From: Yimella sp.
GTDB lineage: Bacteria; Actinomycetota; Actinomycetes; Actinomycetales; Dermatophilaceae
DNA length: 7,850 nucleotides
Reading direction: 5' to 3'
Assembly (NCBI GenBank): GCA_030150425.1
Contig: JASLFY010000042.1
Location: 1-7,850 of the forward strand
The notes under the pieces were generated by a model. It saw only the letters and a list, made by a program, of their open reading frames with translations, did not search any database and had not been told where the DNA came from. Made by a program: the position numbers and the translations under genes. Below, piece after piece: positions 1 through 6,901 of the stretch. Positions within the stretch are counted from its first letter, which is position 1; every line of letters starts with the position of its first letter.

Positions 1-828
1 CCCGTCCAGTACCTCAAGTACCTCGGCAACGCGCTGCACGGCGACTTCGGCATCTCCAGCCAGGTTCAGTCCGGCACCGACGCCATGCAGGTCTTCCTGA
101 CCCGGCTGCCGGCCACCATGGAGCTCACCATCTTCGCGATCATCCTGGCCCTGCTGGCCGGGATCCCGCTCGGCTATCTCGCCGCCCGCCGCCACGGCGG
201 CATCCTGGACAACGCGTCCGTGCTGGTCTCGCTGATCGGCGTCGCCGTCCCGGTGTTCTTCCTGGCGTTCGTGCTCCGGCAGTTCTTCGCCGTCGACTGG
301 CACATCCTGCCGCTCAGCGGCCGTCAGGACCCGAGCATCGACGGCACCCGGGTGACCGGGTTCTTCGTGCTCGACGGCCTGCTGACGCGCGAGTTCGACG
401 CGTCCTGGGACGCCATCAAGCACCTGATCCTGCCGGCCGTCGCGCTGGCGACCATCCCGTTCGCGGTGATCTTCCGGATCACCCGCGCCGCGGTGCTCGA
501 CGTCCTCGACGAGGACTTCGTCCGCACCGCAGAGGCGAAGGGCCTCACGACCTCGACCATCCGGCGCCGCCACGTGCTGCGCAACGCGATGCTGCCGGTC
601 GTGACGACGATCGGTCTGCAGGTCGGTGGCCTGCTCACCGGAGCCGTGCTGACCGAGACGGTGTTCTCGATCCCCGGCCTGGGCGACGCGATGAAGACCG
701 CGTTCCAGCAGAAGGACTACTCCGTGCTGCAGGTGCTGATCGTGATGGCCGCACTCACCTACGTGGTGATCAACCTGCTGGTCGACATCGCGTACGCATA
801 CATCGACCCGCGCGTCCGGATGAGGTGA
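1..828 (+). CDS. ABC importer permease, DppB/OppB type (5' end cut by window edge)
   Basis: This is one of two membrane permease subunits of a peptide/nickel-family ABC importer; it forms half of the translocation channel in the cytoplasmic membrane. The reading frame is open from base 1, so the N-terminus (roughly 40-60 residues, including the first membrane helix) is missing; 275 residues are visible. The start of the fragment carries the family motif GDFGIS (residues 14-19). Hydrophobic helices follow at about 40-62, 74-96, 141-160, 197-218 and 244-266. The cytoplasmic EAA loop, which docks on the ATPase, is at about 178-199 (EAKG, then LP at 198-199). The C-terminus (YIDPRVRMR) is typical of DppB/OppB. 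It is the first visible gene of a four-gene run and its stop abuts the next permease. Family assignment is firm. The substrate (peptide, nickel, glutathione or other) cannot be told from this subunit. An internal ATG at 85 is not the start, because conserved sequence lies before it. Confidence 0.93.
   Translation, partial: PVQYLKYLGNALHGDFGISSQVQSGTDAMQVFLTRLPATMELTIFAIILALLAGIPLGYLAARRHGGILDNASVLVSLIGVAVPVFFLAFVLRQFFAVDWHILPLSGRQDPSIDGTRVTGFFVLDGLLTREFDASWDAIKHLILPAVALATIPFAVIFRITRAAVLDVLDEDFVRTAEAKGLTTSTIRRRHVLRNAMLPVVTTIGLQVGGLLTGAVLTETVFSIPGLGDAMKTAFQQKDYSVLQVLIVMAALTYVVINLLVDIAYAYIDPRVRMR
822..828 (+). promoter_or_regulatory. Ribosome binding site overlapping the upstream stop codon
   Basis: GAGGTGA lies 5 bases before the ATG at 834 and contains the TGA stop (826-828) of the upstream permease. 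This favours ATG 834 over the GTG at 825, which has no purine-rich site at a useful distance. The overlap implies translational coupling. Confidence 0.6.
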
Positions 829-833
829 TCGAG

Positions 834-1796
834 ATGGCCGTACTGAACTCCAACTCCAAGAAACAGCGGATCGACGAGCTGGCCGACCACGCCAACGCCG
901 ACGCCGGAGGCATCGACGACAACGAGGGCGTCAGCCTGATCGCCAGCGCGTGGTCCCGGCTGCGGCGCAACCCCGCCTTCCTGTTCGGCGCCACCATCGT
1001 GGTGCTGCTGGTCCTGCTGGCGATCTTCGGACCGCTGCTGGCCCCGCACGACCCGGCCAAGGGCTACCTGCTGAACAAGGTCAGCCCGCAGAACAACCCG
1101 GTGCCCGCGCCCGAGGCCGGATTCCCGCTCGGCGCTGACGACCAGGGCCGTGACCTGCTCAGCCGCCTGATCGTCGGCTCGCGCAACACCCTGATCATCG
1201 CGGTCGGAGCCACCCTCATCGGGTTCGTCGGCGGGTTGGTGCTCGGCATCCTGGCCGGCGCGTTCGGTGGCTGGGTCGACTCGCTGGTGATGCGGATCGT
1301 CGACATCATGTTGTCGCTGCCGTCGCTGCTGCTGGCGTTCTCGATCGCGGCGTTGTTCGGTCACCCGTCGCAGACGACGGTGATCATCGCCATCGGGATC
1401 GCGATGATCCCGATCTTCGCCCGCCTGCTGCGCGGATCGATGATCGCCCAACGCGACGCCGACCACGTGTTGGCGGCCCGCGCGCTCGGCGTCAAGAAGT
1501 CGGCGATCGTCTTCCGCCACATGCTGCCGAACTCGCTGTCGCCGGTGCTGGTGCAGGCCACCATGGTCGTGGCCACCTCGATCATCGACGCCGCCGCGCT
1601 GTCGTTCATCGGCGCCGGCAACCCTGAGGACTCCAGTCCCGAATGGGGCCAGATGCTCGGCAAGGCGCAGGACTACGTCGACAGCTTCCCGCACCTCGCC
1701 GTCTACCCGGCGCTGTGCATCATCGTCGCCGCGCTCGGCTTCACCCTGATGGGCGAATCGCTGCGCGAGGCACTCGACCCGAAGTCCCGGAGGTGA
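834..1796 (+). CDS. ABC importer permease, DppC/OppC type
   Basis: This is the second channel-forming permease of the importer, pairing with the DppB-type subunit; 320 residues, normal for the family. A hydrophilic N-terminal tail (about 1-40) leads into the OppC N-terminal segment (about 38-74: RLRRNPAF, the first membrane helix, then LAPHDP). The conserved FPLGADDQGRDLLSR stretch follows at 97-111. Membrane helices lie at about 116-142, 151-176, 182-198, 238-260 and 288-308. The EAA loop contacting the ATPase is at about 211-232 (ALG at 217-219, LP at 231-232). The C-terminus (GESLREALDPK) is characteristic. I chose ATG 834 because a GAGGTGA site lies 5 bases upstream; GTG 825, overlapping the previous stop by 4 bases, is the alternative and would add three residues. 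The stop overlaps the binding site of the next gene. Family assignment is firm; substrate is unknown. Confidence 0.95.
   Translation: MAVLNSNSKKQRIDELADHANADAGGIDDNEGVSLIASAWSRLRRNPAFLFGATIVVLLVLLAIFGPLLAPHDPAKGYLLNKVSPQNNPVPAPEAGFPLGADDQGRDLLSRLIVGSRNTLIIAVGATLIGFVGGLVLGILAGAFGGWVDSLVMRIVDIMLSLPSLLLAFSIAALFGHPSQTTVIIAIGIAMIPIFARLLRGSMIAQRDADHVLAARALGVKKSAIVFRHMLPNSLSPVLVQATMVVATSIIDAAALSFIGAGNPEDSSPEWGQMLGKAQDYVDSFPHLAVYPALCIIVAALGFTLMGESLREALDPKSRR
1789..1796 (+). promoter_or_regulatory. Strong ribosome binding site overlapping the upstream stop codon
   Basis: GGAGGTGA ends in the TGA stop of the DppC-type permease and lies 5 bases before GTG 1802. This spacing selects GTG 1802 over the in-frame GTG at 1793, which falls inside the site. 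It repeats the arrangement at 822-828. Confidence 0.7.
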
Positions 1797-1801
1797 CCCC
1801 G

Positions 1802-2842
1802 GTGAGCACCACCGCACCCGAGAAGTCCCGTCGTACGCCGTCGTCCGGCGAACCGCTGCTGCAGGTCCGCGACCTCACCGTCGATTTCGGCACCAAGGGC
1901 AAGACGCCGTTCCGCGCCGTCGACGGGGTCTCCTTCGACGTACGGCCGGGGCAGACCGTCGGTCTGGTCGGCGAGTCCGGCTGCGGCAAGTCCGTGACCT
2001 CGATGGCGATCATGGGTCTGCTGCCCAAGCGCGGGACCAAGGTCGGCGGATCGGTCGTCTTCGAGGGCACCGACCTGCTGACCCTGACCGACAAGCAGAT
2101 GCGCGACCGCCGCGGCCGCGACGTCGCGATGATCTTCCAGGACCCGCTGTCCTCGCTGAATCCCGTGGTGCCGCTGGGCGTCCAGGTCACCGAGGTCATC
2201 GAGCGCCACCGCGGGCTGTCGCGCAAGGAGGCGATGCCCGAGGCTCGCGACCTGTTGGACAAGGTCGGTATCCCCGACCCGACCCGGCGGCTCAAGGAGT
2301 ACCCGCACCAGCTGTCCGGCGGCATGCGCCAGCGCGCCCTGATCGCGATGGCCTTGGCCTGCCGCCCGCGGCTGCTGATCGCCGACGAGCCGACCACGGC
2401 GCTCGACGTCACCATCCAGGCGCAGATCCTCACGCTGCTCAAGGAACTGGTCCAGGAGTCCGACACCGCGCTGATCATGATCACCCACGATCTCGGCGTC
2501 GTCGCCGGTCTCTGCGACGAGGTGAACGTGTTGTACGGCGGTCGCATCGTCGAACGCGCCCAGCGGCACGACCTGTTCGCCCAGCCGCGCCACCCGTACA
2601 CCCAGGGCCTGCTGGACTCCATCCCGCGCCTGGACGGTGCCCGCGGTGAACGGCTGAACCCGGTGCCGGGCTCGGTCGCGGACAACCTGCCGTGGACCTC
2701 CGCGTGTGCGTTCGCGCCGCGCTGCTCGCAACCTATCGACCGGTGCCGGGCGGAGAGCCCGCAGCTCGAGGCCGACCGCCCCGGGATCGACGGCGACCGG
2801 TTCCTGCGCTGCTTCAACCCGATCCAGGAGGGTTCGCGATGA
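1802..2842 (+). CDS. ABC importer ATPase, DppD/OppD type
   Basis: This is the first of two cytoplasmic nucleotide-binding subunits that power the importer; 346 residues from GTG 1802. All ATPase motifs are intact: Walker A GESGCGKS (57-64), Q-loop Q113, signature LSGGM (171-175), Walker B LLIADEP (191-197, catalytic E196) and switch H229. The C-terminal oligopeptide-transporter extension starts at HPYT (264-267). It carries four cysteines (C302, C308, C315, C337) in the spacing that binds a [4Fe-4S] cluster in structurally studied DppD/OppD proteins; cluster binding here is inferred. The frame is open upstream to 1643, but that part overlaps the permease and does not resemble the family. The stop overlaps the next gene's ATG by 4 bases (ATGA). 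Order and pairing with a DppF-type subunit support a complete heterodimeric ATPase. Confidence 0.95.
   Translation: MSTTAPEKSRRTPSSGEPLLQVRDLTVDFGTKGKTPFRAVDGVSFDVRPGQTVGLVGESGCGKSVTSMAIMGLLPKRGTKVGGSVVFEGTDLLTLTDKQMRDRRGRDVAMIFQDPLSSLNPVVPLGVQVTEVIERHRGLSRKEAMPEARDLLDKVGIPDPTRRLKEYPHQLSGGMRQRALIAMALACRPRLLIADEPTTALDVTIQAQILTLLKELVQESDTALIMITHDLGVVAGLCDEVNVLYGGRIVERAQRHDLFAQPRHPYTQGLLDSIPRLDGARGERLNPVPGSVADNLPWTSACAFAPRCSQPIDRCRAESPQLEADRPGIDGDRFLRCFNPIQEGSR
2826..2832 (+). promoter_or_regulatory. Ribosome binding site inside the end of the upstream ATPase gene
   Basis: AGGAGGG lies 6 bases before ATG 2839, within the last codons of the DppD-type gene. Together with the 4-base ATGA stop/start overlap it fixes the start of the second ATPase and suggests translational coupling. 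Confidence 0.7.
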
Positions 2843-3990
2843 CCGACACCACCCTCGAGAAGTCCACGCCCGCCGCCGGCGACGGCGACGTCCTCGTCGA
2901 CGTACGCGGGCTGAAGGTCCACTTCCCGATCAAGCGCGGCATCATCTTCGACCGCACGGTCGGCCACGTGTACGCCGTCGACGGCATCGACCTGCAGATC
3001 CGCAAGGGCGAGACGTACGGCCTGGTCGGTGAGTCCGGCTGCGGCAAGTCGACCTTCGGTCGTGCGCTGCTACGGCTCGACGAACCGACCGACGGCACCG
3101 TGCACTTCGACGGCGTCGACGTCGCCTCGCTGGCCGGGGAGGAACTGCGCCGCAAGCGCAAGGACATGCAGATGGTCTTCCAGGACCCGCTGTCCAGCCT
3201 CGACCCGCGCCAGACGGTGGAGGCGCTGCTGCTGGAGGGCATGAACGCCCACGGTCTGGCGACCGACAAGGCGGCCGCGAACAGCCGCCTGCGGGAGCTG
3301 CTGCAGGCCGTCGGTCTGCCGGCCGCCGCGCTGAAGAAGTACCCGCACGAGTTCTCCGGCGGTCAGCGCCAGCGCATCGGCATCGCCCGCGCGCTGTCGG
3401 TCGACCCGAAGCTGATCGTCGCCGACGAGCCGGTGTCCGCCCTCGACGTGTCGGTCCAGGCGCAGGTCATCAACCTGCTCGAGGACCTGCAGGAGCAGTT
3501 CGGGCTGACCTACCTCGTGGTCGCGCACGACCTCGCCGTCGTACGCCACATCAGCGACCGGATCGGCGTGATGTACCTCGGCTCCCTCGTCGAGGAGGCC
3601 GACGCCGACGACCTGTACGGGATGCCGCTGCACCCTTACACGCGGGCGCTGATGTCGGCCGTGCCGGTGCCGGACCCGACGGTCGAGGACACCCGGGAAC
3701 GGATCATCCTCGCCGGTGACCTTCCCAGCCCGGCGAACCCGCCGAGCGGCTGCCGCTTCCACACCCGCTGCCCCTGGCGGCAGGAGACGAAGTGCGCGAC
3801 CGACCGACCCGAACTGCGGGTCGTGGAGGTCGACGGTGTGCCCGCCGGCCATCGGGTCGCGTGCCACTTCGCCGAACAGATCCTGTCCGGCGAGTTGCAG
3901 CCGCACCGGGTCGAGGCGGTGGCCACCGACCAGACGATCGGTGAGTCCGACACCGGCGGTTCGATGTTCGCCGCCGAGGGCGACATCTGA
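2839..3990 (+). CDS. ABC importer ATPase, DppF/OppF type
   Basis: This is the second cytoplasmic ATPase of the importer, expected to form a heterodimer with the DppD-type subunit; 383 residues. Motifs: Walker A GESGCGKS (64-71), Q-loop Q115, signature FSGGQ (172-176), Walker B LIVADEP (192-198, catalytic E197) and switch H230. The C-terminal family extension begins at HPYT (265-268) and also carries four cysteines (C305, C311, C319, C342), so both ATPases could hold an Fe-S cluster. The YAVDGIDLQIRKGETYGLVG region (45-64) is typical of DppF. After the last cysteine about 40 polar, acidic residues form a tail with no recognisable motif. ATG 2839 is fixed by its binding site and the ATGA overlap; the open frame back to 2692 lies within the upstream gene and is not used. 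It is the last gene of the operon, followed by a strong hairpin. Confidence 0.95.
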   Translation: MTDTTLEKSTPAAGDGDVLVDVRGLKVHFPIKRGIIFDRTVGHVYAVDGIDLQIRKGETYGLVGESGCGKSTFGRALLRLDEPTDGTVHFDGVDVASLAGEELRRKRKDMQMVFQDPLSSLDPRQTVEALLLEGMNAHGLATDKAAANSRLRELLQAVGLPAAALKKYPHEFSGGQRQRIGIARALSVDPKLIVADEPVSALDVSVQAQVINLLEDLQEQFGLTYLVVAHDLAVVRHISDRIGVMYLGSLVEEADADDLYGMPLHPYTRALMSAVPVPDPTVEDTRERIILAGDLPSPANPPSGCRFHTRCPWRQETKCATDRPELRVVEVDGVPAGHRVACHFAEQILSGELQPHRVEAVATDQTIGESDTGGSMFAAEGDI

Positions 3991-4007
3991 CTCGCCTCGC
4001 AGAACGC

Positions 4008-4048
4008 CGAAGGGCGCCCGTCCGCGGTCAGCGGACGGGCGCCCTTCG
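4008..4048. terminator. Bidirectional hairpin terminator between convergent genes
   Basis: A perfect 18-bp inverted repeat (4008-4025 with 4031-4048) encloses a 5-base loop (GGTCA). It begins 17 bases after the importer operon's stop and lies 16 bases beyond the stop of the convergent efflux gene. No T-run follows on either strand, as is common for high-GC actinobacterial terminators. Position between two convergent stops makes a shared terminator the natural reading. Confidence 0.85.
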
Positions 4049-4064
4049 CGTCGGTCGTGGTGTC

Positions 4065-5543
4065 TCAGACGTCCTCGATCTTGCCGTGCGGGTTGCTGAA
4101 GAAGAGCACTGCGAGCACCCCGATGAGCACCACGGCGGCCGGCAGGTAGAGCGCCTCCCCCATCGCCCGGGAGAACCCGTGGGCGATGTGTTCACGTATC
4201 TGCGCCGGGACGGCGTCGAGGCTCTGCCCACTGCCACCGGCGGACGCCCGCGGGCCGAGGTTCGCGGTCAACCGGGACTCCATCAGCGAGGCGATGGCGG
4301 CGGAGCCGATGACCGCGCCCACCTGGCGTACGGCGTTGTAGACACCCGATCCCGCACCGGCGCGCTGCGGCGGGAGGGTGCGGGTGGCGGTGACCGCCAA
4401 CGGGGACCACATGAAGCCGTTCGCGACGCCGAGCAGGACGATCGGCGGCATCAGAGCCGCCACCGAGGTGTCGCCGTCGAGCAGGAAACCGATCCAGGCC
4501 AGCGCGGCCGAGAAGGCGAGGAGCCCGAAGCCGGCCAGGGTGCGCGGGTGCATCCGGTCGACCAGTCGACCGACGAAGGGCGCGAGCGCGGCGGTGACGA
4601 CCGCCATCGGGGCCAGCAGCAGGGCGGACTGGGTGGGCGACCAGCCGCGCACGGTCTGGGCCCAGATCATCATCGGGATCGACATCGAGGTGATCGCGAA
4701 ACCGACCGCGGTGATCGCCAGGTTGGCCAGCGAGAAGTTGCGGTTGGCGAAGAGCGCCAGCGGCATCAACGGCTCGCGCCGGTTGACCTTCTGCCACCAG
4801 ACGAAGACCGCCATCAGCACGAGGCCGACGATGATCAGCGCCGGGACCGAGATGACTCCGGTGATCGTCGACCAGTCGTACTTCTCGCCCTCCTCGATCG
4901 CGAACACGATGCAGAACAGACCGACGGCCGAGAGCACGACGCCGAGCCAGTCGAAGGCGTGGGACCGGCCGGGCAGATCGGGCACCATCAACTGCGCCAT
5001 GACCAGCGCGATGACGCCGACCGGCACGTTGATGTAGAAGATCCACTCCCATCCGAGGTGGTCGACCAGGACACCGCCCAGGATCGGGCCGACGAGGGTG
5101 GCCACGCCGGCGGTGGCGCCCCACAGACCCATCGCCTGACCGCGGCGCTCGGCCGGGAAGATCCGGGTGATGATCGCCATCGTCTGCGGGGTCAGCAGCG
5201 CGGCGCCCAGGCCCTGCACGACGCGGGCCGCGATGAGCATGCCGATCGACCCGGTGAGGCCGCACCACAGCGAGGAGAGCGTGAACACGATCAGGCCTGC
5301 CTGGTAGACCCGCTTCGGGCCGAACCGGTCGCCCAGTCGGCCGGTGATCAGCAGCGGCACGGCGTAGGCCAGCAGATACGCGCTGGTCACCCAGACGACG
5401 CCGTTGATGTCGGTGTGGAGGCCGGAGATGATCGCCGGCGTCGCGACCGACACGATCGTGGCGTCGACCAGGATCATGAAGAAGCCGAGCAGCAGCGCCG
5501 ACAGCGCCCGCCACGGGTTGATGTCAGCAGGTTTCGTAGTCAC
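4065..5543 (-). CDS. DHA2-family MFS efflux transporter (EmrB/QacA-like, about 14 TM)
   Basis: This is a proton-coupled multidrug/antibiotic exporter of the major facilitator superfamily in the cytoplasmic membrane; 492 residues from GTG 5543, usual for 14-helix DHA2 members. The first helix carries the subfamily motif LVDATIVSVATPAI (25-38, D27). Motif A, GRLGDRFGPKR (68-78), lies in the loop after helix 2. R107 with GLGAA (111-115) is motif B, and GPILGG (152-157) is motif C, the antiporter signature. About 14 hydrophobic stretches follow through to 467-482. A short charged tail ends the protein. GTG 5543 gives the conserved N-terminus (MTTKPADINPWRAL). TTG 5573 is an in-frame alternative adding ten unconserved residues, and an in-frame stop at 5586-5588 limits extension. 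It converges on the ABC operon and diverges from the VIT-like gene. No adjacent regulator is visible. Substrate cannot be predicted. Confidence 0.93.
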   Translation of the reverse strand: MTTKPADINPWRALSALLLGFFMILVDATIVSVATPAIISGLHTDINGVVWVTSAYLLAYAVPLLITGRLGDRFGPKRVYQAGLIVFTLSSLWCGLTGSIGMLIAARVVQGLGAALLTPQTMAIITRIFPAERRGQAMGLWGATAGVATLVGPILGGVLVDHLGWEWIFYINVPVGVIALVMAQLMVPDLPGRSHAFDWLGVVLSAVGLFCIVFAIEEGEKYDWSTITGVISVPALIIVGLVLMAVFVWWQKVNRREPLMPLALFANRNFSLANLAITAVGFAITSMSIPMMIWAQTVRGWSPTQSALLLAPMAVVTAALAPFVGRLVDRMHPRTLAGFGLLAFSAALAWIGFLLDGDTSVAALMPPIVLLGVANGFMWSPLAVTATRTLPPQRAGAGSGVYNAVRQVGAVIGSAAIASLMESRLTANLGPRASAGGSGQSLDAVPAQIREHIAHGFSRAMGEALYLPAAVVLIGVLAVLFFSNPHGKIEDV

Positions 5544-5550
5544 GGCGCTC

Positions 5551-5556
5551 AGCGTA
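5551..5556 (-). promoter_or_regulatory. Possible -10 box for a leaderless transcript of the efflux gene
   Basis: On the minus strand TACGCT (TAnnnT pattern) lies exactly 7 bases before GTG 5543, and there is no ribosome binding site before that GTG. This is the geometry of actinobacterial leaderless mRNAs, where transcription starts at the start codon. No good -35 box is visible, so this is tentative. Confidence 0.4.
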
Positions 5557-5640
5557 GGGCTCGCCCCTGACAACCCAGCCGTGCCTCACCTTCGTGGACG
5601 CGCCCACCCGACCGGAGCAGGATGGTCCGAAGCCTGCCCG

Positions 5641-5646
5641 AAGGAG
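5641..5646 (+). promoter_or_regulatory. Ribosome binding site of the VIT/CCC1-like gene
   Basis: AAGGAG lies 5 bases before ATG 5652 and decides that start over the in-frame ATG at 5622. The rest of the 108-base divergent gap (5544-5651) shows no clear promoter for this gene and no recognisable riboswitch. Confidence 0.65.
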
Positions 5647-5651
5647 CGCCG

Positions 5652-6410
5652 ATGCCTGCCGAGAACACCACCCAGTCCCCCGATGCCGACGAATCGGCGG
5701 AATCCAGCTACGTCGCTCACCCGGACGAGCCGCACGACGTCTCCGACTCCTCGCGGTTGAACTGGTTGCGCGCGGCGGTGCTCGGCGCGAACGACGGTGT
5801 GATCAGCGTGGCCGGTCTGGTGATCGGCGTCGCCGGCGCGAACAACGACCGCAACGCGCTGCTCGTCGCCGGTCTGGCCGGACTGGTCGCCGGTGCGTTG
5901 AGCATGGCGGCCGGCGAGTACGTCTCGGTCAGCACCCAGCGCGACGGCGAGAAGGCGTTGCTGGCCAAGGAGCGCCGGGAACTGCGGGAGATGCCGCAGG
6001 AGGAGTTGGAGGAGCTCACCCAGCTGTACCAGGACAAGGGCCTGGACCGGCCGCTCGCCGAACAGGTCGCGCAGCAGCTGACCGACCACGACGCCCTGGC
6101 CGCCCACGCCGAGGTGGAACTGGGCATCGACCCGGACGACCTGACCAACCCGTGGCACGCGGCGTGGGCGTCGATGGCGTCCTTCACCGTGGGTGCGCTG
6201 CTGCCCACCCTGGTCATCCTGCTGCCGTCCGGGGTGAACATCTGGGCGACCTTCGTGGCGGTCGTGGTGATGCTGGCGGTCACCGGCGGGGTCAGCGCTC
6301 GACTCAGCGGGGCGGACACCCGGCGGGCCGTCGCCCGCAACGTGCTCGGCGGCGCGGTGGCGATGACCGTGACCTATCTGATCGGCAGCGTCGTCGGCAT
6401 CGGCGTCTGA
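5652..6410 (+). CDS. VIT1/CCC1-family iron/manganese transporter
   Basis: This is a membrane protein of the vacuolar iron transporter/CCC1 family (VIT1 domain). Members export Fe2+ or Mn2+ from the cytoplasm (into vacuoles in plants and yeast); the bacterial role is probably metal efflux or detoxification. It has 252 residues. An acidic, Ser-rich N-terminal tail (1-35) is followed by helix 1 (about 40-62) with the family stretch GANDGVISVAGLV (45-57, D48). Helix 2 (about 68-93) carries SMAAGEYVS (84-92, M85 and E89). Helices 3 to 5 lie at about 170-191, 196-213 and 229-251. Between helices 2 and 3 is a cytoplasmic Glu-rich helical domain (about 95-165; E100, E107, E110, E113, then H152, E154, E156) matching the metal-binding domain of the family. 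The two halves LRAAVLGANDG and the final GGAVAMTVTYLIGS are typical. Family is firm; metal specificity is not determinable. It diverges from the MFS gene and converges on panD. Confidence 0.93.
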   Translation: MPAENTTQSPDADESAESSYVAHPDEPHDVSDSSRLNWLRAAVLGANDGVISVAGLVIGVAGANNDRNALLVAGLAGLVAGALSMAAGEYVSVSTQRDGEKALLAKERRELREMPQEELEELTQLYQDKGLDRPLAEQVAQQLTDHDALAAHAEVELGIDPDDLTNPWHAAWASMASFTVGALLPTLVILLPSGVNIWATFVAVVVMLAVTGGVSARLSGADTRRAVARNVLGGAVAMTVTYLIGSVVGIGV

Positions 6411-6437
6411 ACCCTCCGGCGCCGGACCGATTCAGAC
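6405..6437. terminator. Imperfect hairpin spanning both stop codons of convergent genes (candidate terminator)
   Basis: GTCTGAA (6405-6411) is the exact inverted complement of TTCAGAC (6431-6437). Inside lies a 12-base palindrome TCCGGCGCCGGA (6415-6426). The outer stem contains the TGA of the metal transporter on one arm and the TGA of panD on the other. Only 21 bases separate the two stops, so a shared terminator would have to be here. The 3/4-base internal loop and short inner stem make it weaker than the hairpin at 4008-4048. Confidence 0.45.
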
Positions 6438-6848
6438 ACGGGAGTCGACGAGTCCCGAGCCCTCGGGTGCGTGGCCGGGGTCGGACCCGAGTTCCACGAT
6501 CTTGTTGTCCCGGTCGACGTGGACCACGCGCGGGCGGAACGTGCTGGCCTCGGCGTCGTCCATGACGCCGTACGCGATCAGGATCACCAGGTCGCCCGGG
6601 TCGATGAGACGGGCGGCCGCGCCGTTGATCCCGATGACGCCGGAGCCCGCGGCGCCCTCGATGACGTACGTCGTGAGGCGGTTCCCGTTGTCGATGTCGA
6701 CGATGTCGATCTGTTCGCCCTCGAGCAGGTCCGCGGCCTCCATCAGGTCGCGGTCGACGGTGCAGGACCCGACGTAGTGCAGATCGGCCTGCGTCACGGT
6801 CGCGCGATGGATCTTCGACTTCATCATGGTGCGCTGCATGGCGGCCAT
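6432..6848 (-). CDS. panD: Aspartate 1-decarboxylase (pyruvoyl-dependent PanD)
   Basis: This cytoplasmic enzyme decarboxylates L-aspartate to beta-alanine, the precursor of pantothenate and CoA. It is made as a proenzyme that cleaves itself between Gly and Ser, the Ser becoming the pyruvoyl cofactor. Counting from the Met at 6839, the sequence runs MQRTMMKSKIHRAT and the key residues fall at the same numbers as in E. coli PanD: K9, cleavage pair G24-S25, R54, Y58 and N72. GERGSGVIGINGAAA-like sequence (EGAAGSGVIGINGAAA here) is conserved. Length is 138 residues from ATG 6848 or 135 from ATG 6839, normal for the family. I give 6848 because a TGAGGT site lies 8 bases before it, whereas 6839 has none in range; conservation alone would favour 6839. 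The frame is open to 6914, but that part is Pro-rich and unconserved. No panB or panC is adjacent, so it appears to be a single-gene unit. Identification is very secure. Confidence 0.96.
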   Translation of the reverse strand: MAAMQRTMMKSKIHRATVTQADLHYVGSCTVDRDLMEAADLLEGEQIDIVDIDNGNRLTTYVIEGAAGSGVIGINGAAARLIDPGDLVILIAYGVMDDAEASTFRPRVVHVDRDNKIVELGSDPGHAPEGSGLVDSRV

Positions 6849-6856
6849 TCTGGCCG

Positions 6857-6862
6857 ACCTCA
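6857..6862 (-). promoter_or_regulatory. Possible ribosome binding site of panD
   Basis: The minus strand reads TGAGGT 8 bases before ATG 6848. It is too far (17 bases) from the conserved ATG at 6839, so it is the main reason to place the start three codons earlier. Confidence 0.45.
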
Positions 6863-6901
6863 CTGGACGTCCGCCCGGCGGGTGAGAGGGCGGGAAATGG
6901 A

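Noticed and set aside
825..833. GTG 825 as the start of the DppC-type permease
   Set aside because: It is possible through the GTGA overlap, but the GAGGTGA site is correctly spaced for ATG 834 and would be part of the start codon itself at 825.
759..2967. Long minus-strand open frames (759-1817, 1703-2731, 1741-2967) opposite the importer genes
   Set aside because: They have low-complexity His/Gln/Arg/Asp-rich products and no start signals, and lie opposite well-conserved ABC transporter genes.
4086..5570. 494-codon plus-strand open frame opposite the efflux gene
   Set aside because: It is the antisense shadow of a GC3-biased gene: its product is rich in Arg, Asp, Gln and Gly with no family resemblance, while the minus strand encodes a clear DHA2 transporter.
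5622..5651. Earlier in-frame ATG (5622) for the VIT/CCC1-like protein
   Set aside because: AAGGAG is placed for ATG 5652, and nothing suitable precedes 5622.
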